The notes under the pieces were generated by a model. That model was given only the letters and a program-made list of their open reading frames with translations. It made no database searches and was not told the origin of the DNA. Below, piece by piece: positions 44,923 through 56,919 of a DNA stretch of 64,000 bases (positions are counted from its first letter, which is position 1; every line of letters starts with the position of its first letter). Origin of the DNA: Gracilaria gracilis (taxonomy: Eukaryota > Rhodophyta > Florideophyceae > Gracilariales > Gracilariaceae). Made by a program: the position numbers and the translations under genes. The stretch spans positions 248,001 through 312,000 of the forward strand of contig JARGSG010000005.1 in the NCBI GenBank assembly GCA_030374805.1, in the 5' to 3' direction.

Positions 44923-46248
44923 ATGGTTTTATCTCAAAAACTACTCGCCATTGCCGCTCTCCTGCTCTTCGCGGCCGGGTCCTCCGCGAATATGCTTAAC
45001 GACGATGGACAATATGGCCCTCAGTGTCGCAGCAAGAGAACATTTCCCTTCGTCTCGTGCAATCCTCAATGCGCCCCTTACTCTCTAGACGTGCACAGCC
45101 GGTGTCAAACAAAACAACAGTTTGGATGCTCGTACCGAAAATGTTCCCCACACAACTTCCATTGCCACTTAGATCCTCAGGCTGCGTCCAACAACCAATG
45201 CCCGAATGGCGAAGTTCAAGTCAGACACGTGACCCTCAGACCCAATTTCCCCGTGGAATTCGACCTCGCTGTCAACCTCAAAGGCGTGGATCTCGATGTC
45301 GTGTTGCTTATCGACGCAAGTGAGTCAACCAGACCTCGTGTGAACGCGGTTAAGAATGAACTGAGCTCATTTGTGAGGCAGCTTGAGGGAGCCGCTCATG
45401 TTGGTGTAGCCGTATATGGTGGAGAGGAATCCTTTGATGAGAAGGGAATTCAAGTACTGTCCCCTGCTGCGGAAGATGTCCAGTCTGCCCTTAATGCTCT
45501 TGAGAACATCCCGACCTACCCCGATGGACCCCGCACAACCTTGACTGCTCTCCATTCAGTTCAGCGTTATGGACGAGACCTCTCGCTCCGACACTGGAGA
45601 ACGATTGTTGTTCTAATTGGCGATACGCCTGGTCGAGAACCGGAATGCTCGCTCCTGTTTGACCGTGATGCAATTTCAAGATCGTTGTTCGAGTATTCGA
45701 GCGGTATCTCAGTTATGCCAGTGAGCTTAGGTGGAACCGGATTGGATGGCGCTCGTCCTCCAATTCAGCCTTGTGCAAACGGCTTCGGTCCCACGGAACC
45801 GCAGGCGGTTGAAGCCGGTCAGGCCACTAAGATTGCAGAAGAAACAAACGGGGAAGTTGTATCATCCGCCACTGCTGCAGCCCTTCTCGAAACAGTCGAT
45901 CGCGTACGAAGAAAGGCAAACAGAGTGCACCAATCCGCACCTGGGGCTGACATTTCCATCTCTACCGCCAGCGTTGTGCCTGTTAATCAGCCCTATTATC
46001 CTCACATGGAGCGCATTAACGGATGCGAGGATAAGGTGATTGTGAGCATGACGGGGATTCCAAGCTTTGTAAGCGAGCCTGCGGATATTACTGCGAAGGT
46101 TAAACTAGATCTTCCAGCAGGTATTTGCCAGCGTGGTCCGTTCAGCTGTACGATTCGTGTGATGGATGCAGTCCGTGGATCCGAAACCATGAGTCATGGG
46201 TCGGGATCTATCACCTACTACAAGAAGATTTCAGTTCGGGCTTGCTAG
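44923..46248 (+). CDS. secreted vWA-domain protein with integrin-beta-like layout
   Basis: 441 residues from the ATG at 44923. The frame is open from 44857, but this start gives a clean signal peptide (MVLSQKLLAIAALLLFAAGS) and follows the TATA box. After the signal comes a six- to eight-cysteine region (CRSKRTFPFVSC, QQFGCSYRKCS) and then a linker strand (VTLRPNFPVEFDLAVNL). The vWA domain has MIDAS DASES (LLIDASESTRP), threonine in PDGPRTTLTAL and aspartate in LIGDTPGRE. A C-terminal Cys-bearing domain ends in SVRAC. Cysteine head, beta strand, then vWA is the order seen in integrin beta heads, but I see no stalk or membrane segment. Metal-dependent ligand binding outside the cell is the likely role. 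Intact. Confidence 0.82.
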   Translation: MVLSQKLLAIAALLLFAAGSSANMLNDDGQYGPQCRSKRTFPFVSCNPQCAPYSLDVHSRCQTKQQFGCSYRKCSPHNFHCHLDPQAASNNQCPNGEVQVRHVTLRPNFPVEFDLAVNLKGVDLDVVLLIDASESTRPRVNAVKNELSSFVRQLEGAAHVGVAVYGGEESFDEKGIQVLSPAAEDVQSALNALENIPTYPDGPRTTLTALHSVQRYGRDLSLRHWRTIVVLIGDTPGREPECSLLFDRDAISRSLFEYSSGISVMPVSLGGTGLDGARPPIQPCANGFGPTEPQAVEAGQATKIAEETNGEVVSSATAAALLETVDRVRRKANRVHQSAPGADISISTASVVPVNQPYYPHMERINGCEDKVIVSMTGIPSFVSEPADITAKVKLDLPAGICQRGPFSCTIRVMDAVRGSETMSHGSGSITYYKKISVRAC

Positions 46249-47540
46249 GTAACCGGCACAAGGTCTCTGCCCTATGTACTTCTTTCGGATGGTTCGATCT
46301 CAGAATCAGACGGGAGGTTATGATCGATATGATGCACAGTGTATTATGAACATTGTGAGGATGTAGATTCTTCATGATGAACGAAAAATGTGAATGTTGA
46401 TTAAACTTTTACTGAAAACTTCCCTCTTTGTATGCAATTCCCATAGTAGGTGCTCTAACAGTGCAAACCCCGTTAATTTGTCCGGGACACCTTTAGGTTG
46501 TTCCCTAGATTACTCATTAAAAACAACAATATTTGCGATTGATTTAACCTATGGGCATTCCGGACAAAACGACGGGTTCGTACTCTGGATTTTCGAGGAA
46601 CGAAGAAGTGGATTTATTTGAGCGAGAGTGAGCGGAAGGATGATCTGATTAGCGCTGTGCGCGAATGGTCAGGTGCCCGCTTTGTGTCTCTCACAGAGAG
46701 TCTCACTGTACCAACACTAAAAAATCTTCCGAGAGCGTTGCACCGTAGCGTACAATAATTATCTTACATGTCCCTACTGTCCTTGTTTTGAACTCTGCGC
46801 GTCGACCGGTTCCGAGTCTCTCCAGTGAAGAAAATTCCAAGCCGACCGTTTCCGAGTCTTTCCAGTGAAGAAAATTCCAAGATTTTTTATGAGGTTCTGC
46901 AAGGCGCTTCATGATCACTTTTCAGACCTGGAACCGTGGTCAAACTCAGATGTCCATTTTAGTTTGATTTCTAAATACTTTTGGGAACCATTGCTGGAGC
47001 GATGTGGATTTTTAGTAATAATTTGTGGATGGAGACGCATAGTTCCAGGTCCCCGACAAGGGTTAAAAAAACTTGGCATGAAAAGATTGACGTTTTCTAT
47101 GAATTATTGAACAAATTGATACATCTTCAAAACATTATTTGGATTTCGAGGCACGCGGAAAAGGCTTTATTTGCAAGGTCAAGCGCACCAGCTCCACCGC
47201 TCGTCGCTGCCGAGAACGCTCACGGCCGACTCCGCGCCTCGTGGAGCCGTGCGCTTAACCGCTTTGCAACTACAGCCGCCGCCGCGGCCTCTCTTCGCTT
47301 TTTCTTCCCGCCCCCCCACTCCTAGCTATCGCTTGCGCTGTTTGCTGGGCTGGACTGGCGCTAAGCAGCGCCAGGAGGCAGCATTGATATGCTCTTTGCT
47401 GCTGAAACAGCTACAGCAATGCAAGAAAGCTCACCTTGCCAAAGCTTGAACCGATTAAAATAAGTAGTGTTTACAATTACCAGTGCAACCACGTGTAAGT
47501 TTACTTACACTATAAGGTTCCAAGAAATAACTTATCCACA
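46249..47540. other. intergenic with a 40-bp tandem duplication
   Basis: No gene is supported. A direct duplication lies at 46802-46881: two 40-bp units each containing TCCAGTGAAGAAAATTCCAA. A GC-rich patch at 47160-47340 has open frames but no features. Confidence 0.5.
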
Positions 47541-47817
47541 TGTAAAGGGGGGGTACACAAATATTGGGACAAAATCGCTCTCGAAGCCGGTATTTGAGCA
47601 AAGACAGCACTGCCAGGAGTGTTTTTGACACGGTTGGAAGCGTCTCGTTTGTCTCATTAACCGTAGAGAATATGAAACAGTGACGAGAAATCACAGCCAT
47701 AAAATCAAAGAAACACTCTACTACGTGATTTGCGTTCAAAATGCGATAATGATCGGACGCGCACGGCGCATGGGACTCATATACGCCGTTTATTTGTAAC
47801 TTTTTTGACAAAACACG

Positions 47818-48228
47818 TCACCTGAATGTCTGCCTCCTGACCAACGCTCTCCGCCGTGCGATGGCTCTGCGCAGCGCCAATGGTCGCTGCATCGCATTGA
47901 AGCGCTCCACACTCATCTTTGCAAGTATTGCTCGCACACGTGAGCGTTCCTGTTTGAACTTTGCCGCAACACGCAACTTAACCTGCAAGCGTGCGTTAGC
48001 TTCAGAGGCTCTCACAAGCTTCTTGTGTTGCTCTTCCTCTCGCTTCCGCACATCCAACGCCCGCTTCTTTCTCGTTAGATTCATTACCTTTTCAGAAGTC
48101 ATTACACATCCATTCTGAGTATCCACAAATTCACAATCTAGCATTCTAGCATCAGAACGTAACACCTTCTCTTTGTACTCTCTACACCTTTCTTCAAATA
48201 AATCTTGTAGCTCATCAACACTCAGAAC
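47818..48228 (-). pseudogene. pogo-type transposase (transposon 2), C-terminal segment
   Basis: Minus-strand continuation of the transposase after element B, entered through the duplication AGAAC (48224-48228; GTTCT on this strand). It reads SVDELQDLFEERCREYKEK and then a Lys/Arg/Glu-rich coiled-coil-like tail ending RRQTFR. Such basic helical tails are usual in this group. No stops occur before the end at 47818. Confidence 0.72.
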
Positions 48229-48736
48229 TGTCGTACAAATACCGATAAGGTGTGGGGTCCGCCTGGTAGAGGGAGCGCGCGAGGGCTCAACCTAAAGGGT
48301 AAAAACACACAACCAATATGGTAGTAGGGCACCTGAAACCCGCAGGGGCAAACGGCGGGGCAACTAGTCTAGACCGTGTAGGTGTACGGTAGTAGACGTC
48401 GACGCGCGGTAAAACCTGGATAGTAATAGAGTAGTAAGTGACCAAGATGGTATAGTTACTGCCCTAATGGTGCCTGACTTTACAATACCCGAGGGGGAAG
48501 GCAAGGTGCACCACAATATATACAAGGTGCACCGACGCCGATCTCCCATGCGGGCATGACGTCATCGGCTGTGCCCATGACCTACTGTCATGGGCCAGCA
48601 ATGCTAAACTATCCTAGACTATAAATTAGAAATTAGAAATTATAAAATACAGAATACCAATTGGGTACAGTGTAGCCAGCAAGGCGCACCAGTAGACCCA
48701 CGTGGCACCAACCCATTGAGGTCTCATTGTACTACA
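48229..48736 (-). repeat. 3' LTR of element B
   Basis: 508 bp; pairs with 59230-59737. A polypurine tract (minus-strand AGGAAGGGGG, 48739-48748) lies just inside. Confidence 0.93.
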
Positions 48737-48795
48737 GACCCCCTTCCTACCCTGAGCCACGCCCTCGTCGCTCCTAGATCCTTTCACCAAGTCGG

Positions 48796-51729
48796 TTGCA
48801 TCGTCGTACCAATTTGGTCCCTGTCGCAGCCTTCGTGCCATCTCACGCCGTGCGTCGCGTCGGTTCGGCATCACCGAACGCACTCTGTTCACCACCTTGG
48901 TCATCACCGATTGCGGCTCTATCCACCTCTTTGGTTATCACCGACAGCGGCCTATTCATCCCCATTTGTGGTTTAGGCGCGACGCGCGCCCATTGCATAC
49001 CTCCAAGGTTCTGCCTTTTTGGCTGCCCGGCTTGGACCCTTGTACCGTGTCGGTATACCCAGTGGGGGTGGCGGGTTGCGCCTTCGAGCTCGTGTGGGCA
49101 CTGTACCGTGAAGGATTTTGGCGCCCACTTGGTTGCGGCGTGTTTCTCTGTCCCTTCGAGGTTCGAGTACCAACCCTTCGAGGCATTGCCGCTGACTCCA
49201 TCGAGGTTGTTCCACCGTTATACCTTCTGGTTACCTTCGCACCCCTTTGCGGTTTGTCTACGCGGGCTCGCGCCACCGTGGCTTTTCGTCCGACCGACAA
49301 GGTTGAATCCGTTTATGGTGACCTCCGATCCTTATTTGAACCACATGGGTAGCCCTGGTACCAGCGTGCGGTCTCGCACCCGTAGCGGTACACGGCGATT
49401 GTCGGTTCCCCATGTTGGTCAATCGGACGCGGTAACCTCAAGGGACGGCGCGCCATCGGCGACCAATGCCGATGCCTTAATGGTTGAACCAGCATGGGGC
49501 CCCGAACGGGTGGAGGTTTTGAGCATCAGCTCTAGTGACTCACCCATTGTGGATAAAAAGCCGATTCGCTTCACCCCTGCGGTCGAATGCTCGCCGTCTC
49601 AACCACTCCCTCACGGTACTCATCACACCATGTCGGGTGCCGGTCCCTCGCGCGGCCGCGGAAGCGGTATTGCCAAGTCTGGTTCTCGGGGTGCTGCTTT
49701 GTACCATTCCCGCATCCAAACTGGTTTTCGGAGCCAGCCGGTTCCGTCTTCCTCAAATCAACCTCAAGGGATTCACGAAGGGATCCGGGACCCGTATGGT
49801 CCGGAGCCCGAGATTCCTCGTGGTATTTCCTATTATGGTTTGGAGCCGTTCACCACGGCCGACTGGAACGTTTCCCAACATGGTACCTTCGGGGTCGATC
49901 CAAGAATGGTGTCGCAAGCGACGCTGTACCGTCGGAACTGGCCAGTGGCGCCGGGGAACACATCGCTTCCCGGCGTCTTGCGCCGTCCGACTTTGGATAC
50001 CTACTTGGGTTTGTTTCGTTGGGATTGCGAGCGTCTCCGCTCCGTCCCCCAAACGCTCCACCGTCGGGATAAGGAATCTCAACCTCGTCAGGGTCGGGTG
50101 GAGTGCTATGACAGCCGCCAGCGACACACACCAATGAGGTATTTCATCCCCCCGCTTTATCCCAGCGATCTGCCGTATGTTCGTATTGAACCGGAGCTCC
50201 ATTATTACCGACGTCTGGTTGTGAAGATCTGTCAGTACGACTCCCTTCCGCAGCAGTACCTTCCGGCTTCACCACATTTGGTTTGCTTCGATAGGCCTTA
50301 CAATACCATCCATTGGGCTAACCGTCGTAGGTGGGGGGTGGATGCTGCCACTGAGGCTCGCATTCGTACCCGGTCCAGCTTCAACCGCGTCATGCATGGG
50401 TTCCATAATGTGGAGTTCTTCTCACAACCTAATAAGGGAAGAACCTCTTGGTATGTGGCCCGACCTGAATGGTGGAATGCCTATGAGGTACCGATGTCGC
50501 TTAGCGTCCCAACCCCACCGGTATTGGCTTACTTCGGGAGCTACATCACCCGTAACCACGATCGGTATTACCTCATTTGGTCGATTGCCCTCGCGGAATG
50601 GGCCGTATTGGTGGCCATCTTAGCTCTGCAGGCTGCCCGTGACGGTATTGACTGGGATTGTCGTTCTCGAGAAGCCGAGATTTACCGTGACGGTGTGCAA
50701 CCTCCTGGTCGTATGTTCTTCATTCCCCCGAGGGTCATTCGCGACATTCGCCTATTTGGAATCGGAACCATTGTGGCAGGTACGGACTACTCTATTGAGC
50801 AGCTGGAATCGTTGCTTACCCAAGTGGAGAGTTTCCCGTGGGGAGCCAAGCAGGGGTGGGAGGTTTTCGATCCGGTGTCCTGGAAGGTTGTATCCCGCGC
50901 GGAGCAGCGCTATCCCGGGGCTCCGACCGATCAGGGACCTCCAGGGAGTCCCGAGCCATTCCCAACCGTGGTGGAATCGCCAGCAGCTACCCCTGTGGTC
51001 ACTTCAGCGCCTACTCCCGCTCCAGAGGGACGCAATACGCCTGCCCATACTGGTGCCACTCCTCTTCTCCCTAGTACCACACGGGTTGATGGGCCTCCGC
51101 GGGCTATCCTCGGGGGTGTCATGGCTGCGGCTGCGGCGCCTGTCCCCTCTCAGGTGGACTCCCAGGCCATTTCAGGTTTAATGGCTCGGGTCCGCCAAGC
51201 CTGTGTGGTGAACTTCCAGCGGGCGGGTCCTACCTCTGTGGTCGAAGCTCTTACCCTTCTGGAAAGCATCCTGCCTCGTCATGCACAGTACATGCGATCC
51301 TTTTCCCAAATTGGTGAGTTCCGGAACCGGTTCCAGGTCGAGCTCTACCAAATGGCTACCAACCAGGTGGCAGGCCTAGCGACGGCCATGGGCCCGACGC
51401 CTACAAACCCTTTGGAGGATCCCCTATTTGGTGCTAGCCTGAACCCCGGCCTTCTAGCCGCTACGCAGGCTCCTCTCCACATCGGGTCGTCGGCACCTCC
51501 GTCGGTTGCGCAGGCAAGCGCGCCACCTCCGATGGGTGCCGATGTGATGCCAGGCGTCAGCGTGCCTACTAGTACCCCCGTGGGTCATGGTAGCGCGCCT
51601 AGCCAGGCTCCAGGCCAGGCTCATCTCTTCCAGCCTTGGCCGGGAGCCCATCAGAACACCACTCCGGGTCGGGGATCCTCAGCTGGAGGCTCCTCGGGGC
51701 CTCACTTTGCCACTCACCCATCAGGTTGA
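48796..51729 (+). CDS. antisense accessory ORF of element B
   Basis: Fossil retroelement part, uninterrupted. 977 codons run opposite to gag-pol, from just inside the 3' LTR towards the end of pol. The first 180 or so residues are low-complexity and may be untranslated; in-frame ATGs near 49347 or later are alternative starts. Residues about 450-720 align with the antisense ORF of element C (RPYNTIHWANRRRWG, EARIR, NVEFF, SVPTPPVLAYF, AEWAVLVAILALQAA). The C-terminal 250 residues are Pro/Ala/Gly/Ser-rich, ending in GRGSSAGGSSG-like sequence as in C. No known domain recognised. The 3' LTR is placed to serve as its promoter. Confidence 0.75.
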   Translation: MHRRTNLVPVAAFVPSHAVRRVGSASPNALCSPPWSSPIAALSTSLVITDSGLFIPICGLGATRAHCIPPRFCLFGCPAWTLVPCRYTQWGWRVAPSSSCGHCTVKDFGAHLVAACFSVPSRFEYQPFEALPLTPSRLFHRYTFWLPSHPFAVCLRGLAPPWLFVRPTRLNPFMVTSDPYLNHMGSPGTSVRSRTRSGTRRLSVPHVGQSDAVTSRDGAPSATNADALMVEPAWGPERVEVLSISSSDSPIVDKKPIRFTPAVECSPSQPLPHGTHHTMSGAGPSRGRGSGIAKSGSRGAALYHSRIQTGFRSQPVPSSSNQPQGIHEGIRDPYGPEPEIPRGISYYGLEPFTTADWNVSQHGTFGVDPRMVSQATLYRRNWPVAPGNTSLPGVLRRPTLDTYLGLFRWDCERLRSVPQTLHRRDKESQPRQGRVECYDSRQRHTPMRYFIPPLYPSDLPYVRIEPELHYYRRLVVKICQYDSLPQQYLPASPHLVCFDRPYNTIHWANRRRWGVDAATEARIRTRSSFNRVMHGFHNVEFFSQPNKGRTSWYVARPEWWNAYEVPMSLSVPTPPVLAYFGSYITRNHDRYYLIWSIALAEWAVLVAILALQAARDGIDWDCRSREAEIYRDGVQPPGRMFFIPPRVIRDIRLFGIGTIVAGTDYSIEQLESLLTQVESFPWGAKQGWEVFDPVSWKVVSRAEQRYPGAPTDQGPPGSPEPFPTVVESPAATPVVTSAPTPAPEGRNTPAHTGATPLLPSTTRVDGPPRAILGGVMAAAAAPVPSQVDSQAISGLMARVRQACVVNFQRAGPTSVVEALTLLESILPRHAQYMRSFSQIGEFRNRFQVELYQMATNQVAGLATAMGPTPTNPLEDPLFGASLNPGLLAATQAPLHIGSSAPPSVAQASAPPPMGADVMPGVSVPTSTPVGHGSAPSQAPGQAHLFQPWPGAHQNTTPGRGSSAGGSSGPHFATHPSG

Positions 51730-52642
51730 TTGTCGTAACCACTTCTGCATCCCTGTTGGTATTGCTCTTTCAGTAAAGTTAAAAGTTATGTGTTTCCATG
51801 TTAGGTTCCAATTTTCCATCGAGGGGCATTGCGAGGCGGAAACGCGAAAATAACTCCCCTCCCCCTTCCTTAGACCAGCGTACCACGGTGGGTGAAGCGT
51901 AGTTCCTTGTAGGTAAATTGGTTCCATCTGGAGCCACATTTGCGTGCTCGTAGTATGGATTCACCATGATGGTACGACGCTTCGCCTCCGCGCGGGGCAG
52001 CGAGCGGTTTGGCCTCCCCTTGAGGTGAGGTGACGTGCCACGCGCTTGCGCGCGGTGGCCAGCAATGTACCTGGATTGGTCTGCATGGCCTCTCACCATG
52101 CATGGGCGCACGTGCGGTGTTTCACCCTGGAGGTTACTTGCAAGGCGAATCAAAATATTTGACCGGAAAATTACCCCTCCATATGGTAGTGAAAACGCAG
52201 AAAACCCTTTTGGTCTGTATCTCGAGAACCAAGGGGTTTCAGAGGCTGGGAATGGCCGATTCGGGAGCGCGGCACGGTCAAAATACTTAGATTTTTTGAC
52301 CATGCCGTTGCTCGCTCCCTACACACAATAGTGTAAACCGAATCGGTTACTCCGCACGGCGCGCCACGAGAAGCGCGCGTATGCCTCGTCAATTAAAAAG
52401 ATACAATTTTTGAATGTTTCCACCGTGCGAGTTCGCGCGCGTGCCGCGCACGTGCATGGCGCGTGTGCAACGGCGCGCGTACAACGGTGCGTCCGTCTTT
52501 AGCGCTACCGCTCCTTGGACGTACCCTCATGGAATGCTTCCTTCTGGTTGTACCTTCCCGGTGAGTGTCCGAACCGACTTTGGTACTCCTCATTACAATG
52601 TGCTTTTCCCCCTTCCTTGGGGGACTGCATTACCTCTAAGGT
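51730..52642. other. element B spacer between antisense ORF and pol
   Basis: Matches element A 8264-9130. It is rich in GCGCGC-type palindromes near 52370-52490, with two purine runs on the minus strand (51854-51871, 52603-52618). Confidence 0.6.
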
Positions 52643-55600
52643 TTACCCATCATTCGGCATGTCCTCTCCCTTGCGGTTCCAGTAGCTTACCCTGAAATGG
52701 TGTGGTATGGCTGAGGGCGGCTCGGCGGTATCACCGTCAGCCCCCCAGCCATACCAGCGTACTGTGTACTTCAGACCTTCTTGGGTACGGCGGTGACCTA
52801 CAAGGCGTTCCACTGGGAACTCATTAGAGACCTGGGCTGGTATCGTTTCACCACTTTGGTTTAGATGAGCATCTGTACCACTAGGGGTAGGTGTTTCCTC
52901 TGAAGGAGCAACCGTAATCCCCGCAGGTGGTACGTAGTCTGGGTCGTCACCCTGTGCGTCATCATTAACCTCGATGGGTGTCCCGTCTTCCCGGGGCTGA
53001 GTCCTCAGGGCAACCGCTTGTGGGTCACGCGCGGATTCTCCGCGTTCCTTCCTGGACTGAACCGTCTGAGGTGCAACCGTGATTCGGTCAATAGAGATTG
53101 TATTCTCTACACCATCTTGGTTCACCGTTACCGTGTGGTCGGTCGACCGAACTACCTTGAAAGGTCCCGATGATTTCGGAAGAAGCTTAGAATTGATATC
53201 TCTATCAATAGCTTCATCATCAGCTTCATCACCCGGTCGTGGTTTAGCTCCTTTCGGAGGGTGGTGAATAAAGACATATTGACCCGGCGTAGCCGTTACC
53301 ACTTGGGTTACCTTACGGTCGTAGTCCTCCTTGTACCGCTTCTGGGATGCTGTGAGCTTGCTCTCAGCATACTTGAGAGCACGTCTCAACCTCAAAAGGG
53401 TATTCCGTTTCACCTGTGACGGTGTGAGCGCTCCGGCGGCTTCTTGTCCTAATGGGTCCCCTTCAACAACAATACCTGGTGGGTGTCTTGACAGTATTAG
53501 ATCGAACGGCGTAGTTTGCGTCGCTCGATGAACCTGAAGGTTATATGCATATGTCAAGGGCTGCACGAGCTCGTCCCAACCAGTTTGGTGTTCTTCCGTA
53601 TAATGTCGCAGCCTAGATACCAGTGTTCGGTTAAAGCGCTCCACTTGCCTATTCGTTTGCGGATGGTAGGCAGTAGTGAAGTAGTGCTTAATACCCAAGA
53701 GGTTACAAACAGCTTCAAAGAACTTCGAAGCTAAGTTCGAACCATTGTCGGTAAGTAGATAAAGCGGTGCACCATACGGGTAGATCCAATTGTTCAAGAA
53801 CGCCACCGCGAGGGTCGTCGATTTCGTGTCCTTCAAGGGTATCGCTCGCGTGAGCTTCGAGAACCTGTCGGTGATTACGATGATGTACTGATATCCCCTT
53901 GTGGTTTTTGGTAATGGACCCAGAAGGTCTATTGCGACGAACTCGAGAGGACCCGCTGCAGGGAATAACTTCAAGTATTTCCTGTGCTTCCGGAGACCTC
54001 CACGGGTACGTACGCAAGATTCACATTGACCTACAAAGGTATATATATCATTAGCCATATGAGGCCAGTAGTACCATTGCCTCAAGGTGTAGTACATTCT
54101 CGTACCTCCAGGGTGTCCTGGTAGCCTTGGGTAGTGGGCTAGGTACAGCACCCGAGGGCGCAGCACCTTGGGCACTACCTTCTGTAGGGAACCATCAATA
54201 GGAGCTCGCCTCACCAGGAAACCATTTCGGTCGACGTCAAAGTTCGAGTCTTTCATACCTACTTGGTCCATGAGAGAGCGGCAATAAACATCGTTTGCTT
54301 GCTCTCTCAGGAATTCCTCGCGGGTAATTGGCATGACGTCTGTTTCCTCGAGGGCGAGTATTTCCCGAGCGATGGCATCACTAAACCACGTATCCTCTTC
54401 GGGTAGAGTCCAGTAACCTTCTAAGGTATCACCATCAGGGTTGGTAGAGATGGTAAAGCATGGGATATCATCCTCTACCGGCTCGGTGTCCAAACCATCT
54501 GTGGTAATGCGAGACATCGCGTCTGCGACATTGTGCTTGATACCTGGACGGTACTGTACGTCATACTCGAACTCTGAAAGTCGTAACCGCCATCGGGCAA
54601 GTCTGCCTGATGCGTCGGCCAGACCCAGTATCCACCGTAGGGCATCATGGTCGGTTCGAAGCGTGAACCTTTCACCATATAGGTAGGGACGGAGCATCAA
54701 CATGCTCCAGACTACTGGCAGACATTCCTTTTCGGTTGTTGTGTAGTTCTTTTCTGCAGCGTGCAAAGCACGGCTCCAGTACCCTATAGGTAGTTTGTCG
54801 CCGTTTTCTTGCTCCTGCATAAGACAACAACCAATTTGGGCGTCCGAAGCGTCAGTATCCAACGTGTATCGTAAACCAGCTTTGGGTAATGCCAAGATGG
54901 GAGGTGTCAAGAGCGCATGTTTCAGCGCCTCGAACGCATCCATTTCCTCATTGGTAAGACATTCAAACCTTGTAGGTTGACCTTTCAGCAGCTTCCTGTT
55001 GAGGGGAGCCACTATCTTGGCAAATCCCTAGATAAACCGGCGGTACACATTGCACAAACCTATAAAGGATCGGATTTCCGTCTGGGACGTGGGTGGCTTC
55101 GCCTCCTGCACGGCCCGGATATTCCGCGGCGTAACTTCTAACCTCCCAGGGCTGATGATATGACCAAGGTATTCTACCTCTTTGGTGAAGAATTCGCACT
55201 TGCGGAGCTTCAAGGTTACTCCAGATTCCCTCAAAAGGTTCAAAACTTCCCTAACATGGTGGAAATGTTCCTCTACCGTTCTGGAATATATGATTACATC
55301 GTCGATGTATACCAGAGCGGTTCTCCACTTCACCTTCGAAAGGATTATATCTAACGCCCTCTGAAAGGTAGCCGGGGCATTTCGCAACCCAAAGGGCATA
55401 CGCGTAAAGCGGAATAACCCAGCGTGGCAAGTAAACGTAGTTTTGTCCTTGTCTTCTTCCCTGATAGGTACCTGCCAATAACCACAATTGGCATCGAGCG
55501 TAGTAAAGATCTTGGCGTTGCCCAACGAATCTATACACTCGTCCATTCTAGGTATTGGGTACGAATCCCTAATGGTCATACTATTCAGTCTTCTGTAGTC

Positions 55601-56899
55601 CACACAGAACCGCATACGGGTATCATTCTTCTTTGTGACGAGAACCACAGGGCTGGCCCAGTCCGCATTTGCTGGTTCTATGACACCTTCACGGAGCATT
55701 CTCTCGACCTCATTGAGCTCAACCTCCCGGGCTTTTGGACCTGCACGGTAAGGCTGCTGGTAAATGGATTTCCAGCCAGGCACCATATCAATACGGTGCT
55801 CTGTAGCCTCAATTTGGCCCAACCGGCCCGACCACATGGGTTCAAATTCTTCTAAGAGACTGAGGATCTGGTCTCGGAGAGCCTGGTTCTCCGCACCGAT
55901 CTGGACTTCCTCTCTCCAATTCCGCACTGGGTCCAGTTCCATAGTCTTTTCCTGATCCCTAACCTTAAAGGTACTGGCGATCTTCTGTTCCATTTTGGTA
56001 TTTGTCGATAACGGGGGCGCATATGCAGGGTATGGCGCATCCGTTCCCCCCCCTTCCTTAGAGGTGGCGACCTCGCCCAACCCATTAGGTGAGACCGTGA
56101 AAACCCCTTGTGGTGCCGGCAATGCGATTCCAATAGTGGTATTCTTGGGTAACTTAACAATGTGATTGCTAAAGTTACTCAAGTACACCTTGAAGGATTG
56201 GTTAGGGATGTTGTCGATAATCCCGTTTGCCATTAAGGCGAGATGTCTTTCTGCCAACCTAGGATGGTTCTGTAACATTACCAATCCTGGAACTGCGCAT
56301 GAGACATTCACTACCATTTGGGTCATAGCCGGAATTGAAACCAATCTGGTGAGCCGTATCTTGTTTGAAACCGTTTCGGTGGGGATATTGGACCTCGGCT
56401 TCTGACGCCAACCATTTTTGGTCTGCGTATTACCCAGTATGGCAATACGACCACCTTGACGGAGAGCGACCGTTCGGGACCCTGGCAAAATTGCCTTGAC
56501 ATGTTTGTCAATAAAGTTGGTCCCGAGGATACAGTCTGTCGCCAGACGATCCACCACAAAGAAATTGAGCTTCACCTTCAAGGTTCCAAGTTGTACCACA
56601 GTGGTTAACATTCCTCTAAGGTGCAGTGGGCGCTCATTAGCGTCCACCAGCGGGTTGATAGTCGGGGCAGGCCGAATGTTCCGCAAGACCGCATCGGGTA
56701 TGACGCGAGCGTTTAGGACATTTGGACCGGCGCCGGTATCGAGTACACACGCAACGGGGACCTGTAGGTAATTGAGAGAGCTTACTGAAGCATTAACTTT
56801 ATAGTTATTGTACTTCATTAGACACACCACATTGGGTACATCTGATTCTTCTTTTTCCACCATTAAGGTTTCCCGTTCCGGTATCGACGGGCCTTCCAA
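52643..56899 (-). CDS. element B pol region (PR-RT-RNaseH-IN-chromodomain)
   Basis: Fossil retroelement part, with about one break. It has the same domain order and motifs as element A pol: DTGA protease, YIDDVIIYS, DTDASDAQIG, LTDNG, VERFNR and chromodomain. The two copies are nearly identical. Confidence 0.92.
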
Positions 56900-56919
56900 T
56901 TCACGGTTAGGGGTGGCCC

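Noticed and set aside
48796-51729. Envelope-like gene in element B
   Set aside because: It lies antisense to pol, has no signal peptide or clear fusion or anchor segments, and its tail is Pro/Gly-rich.
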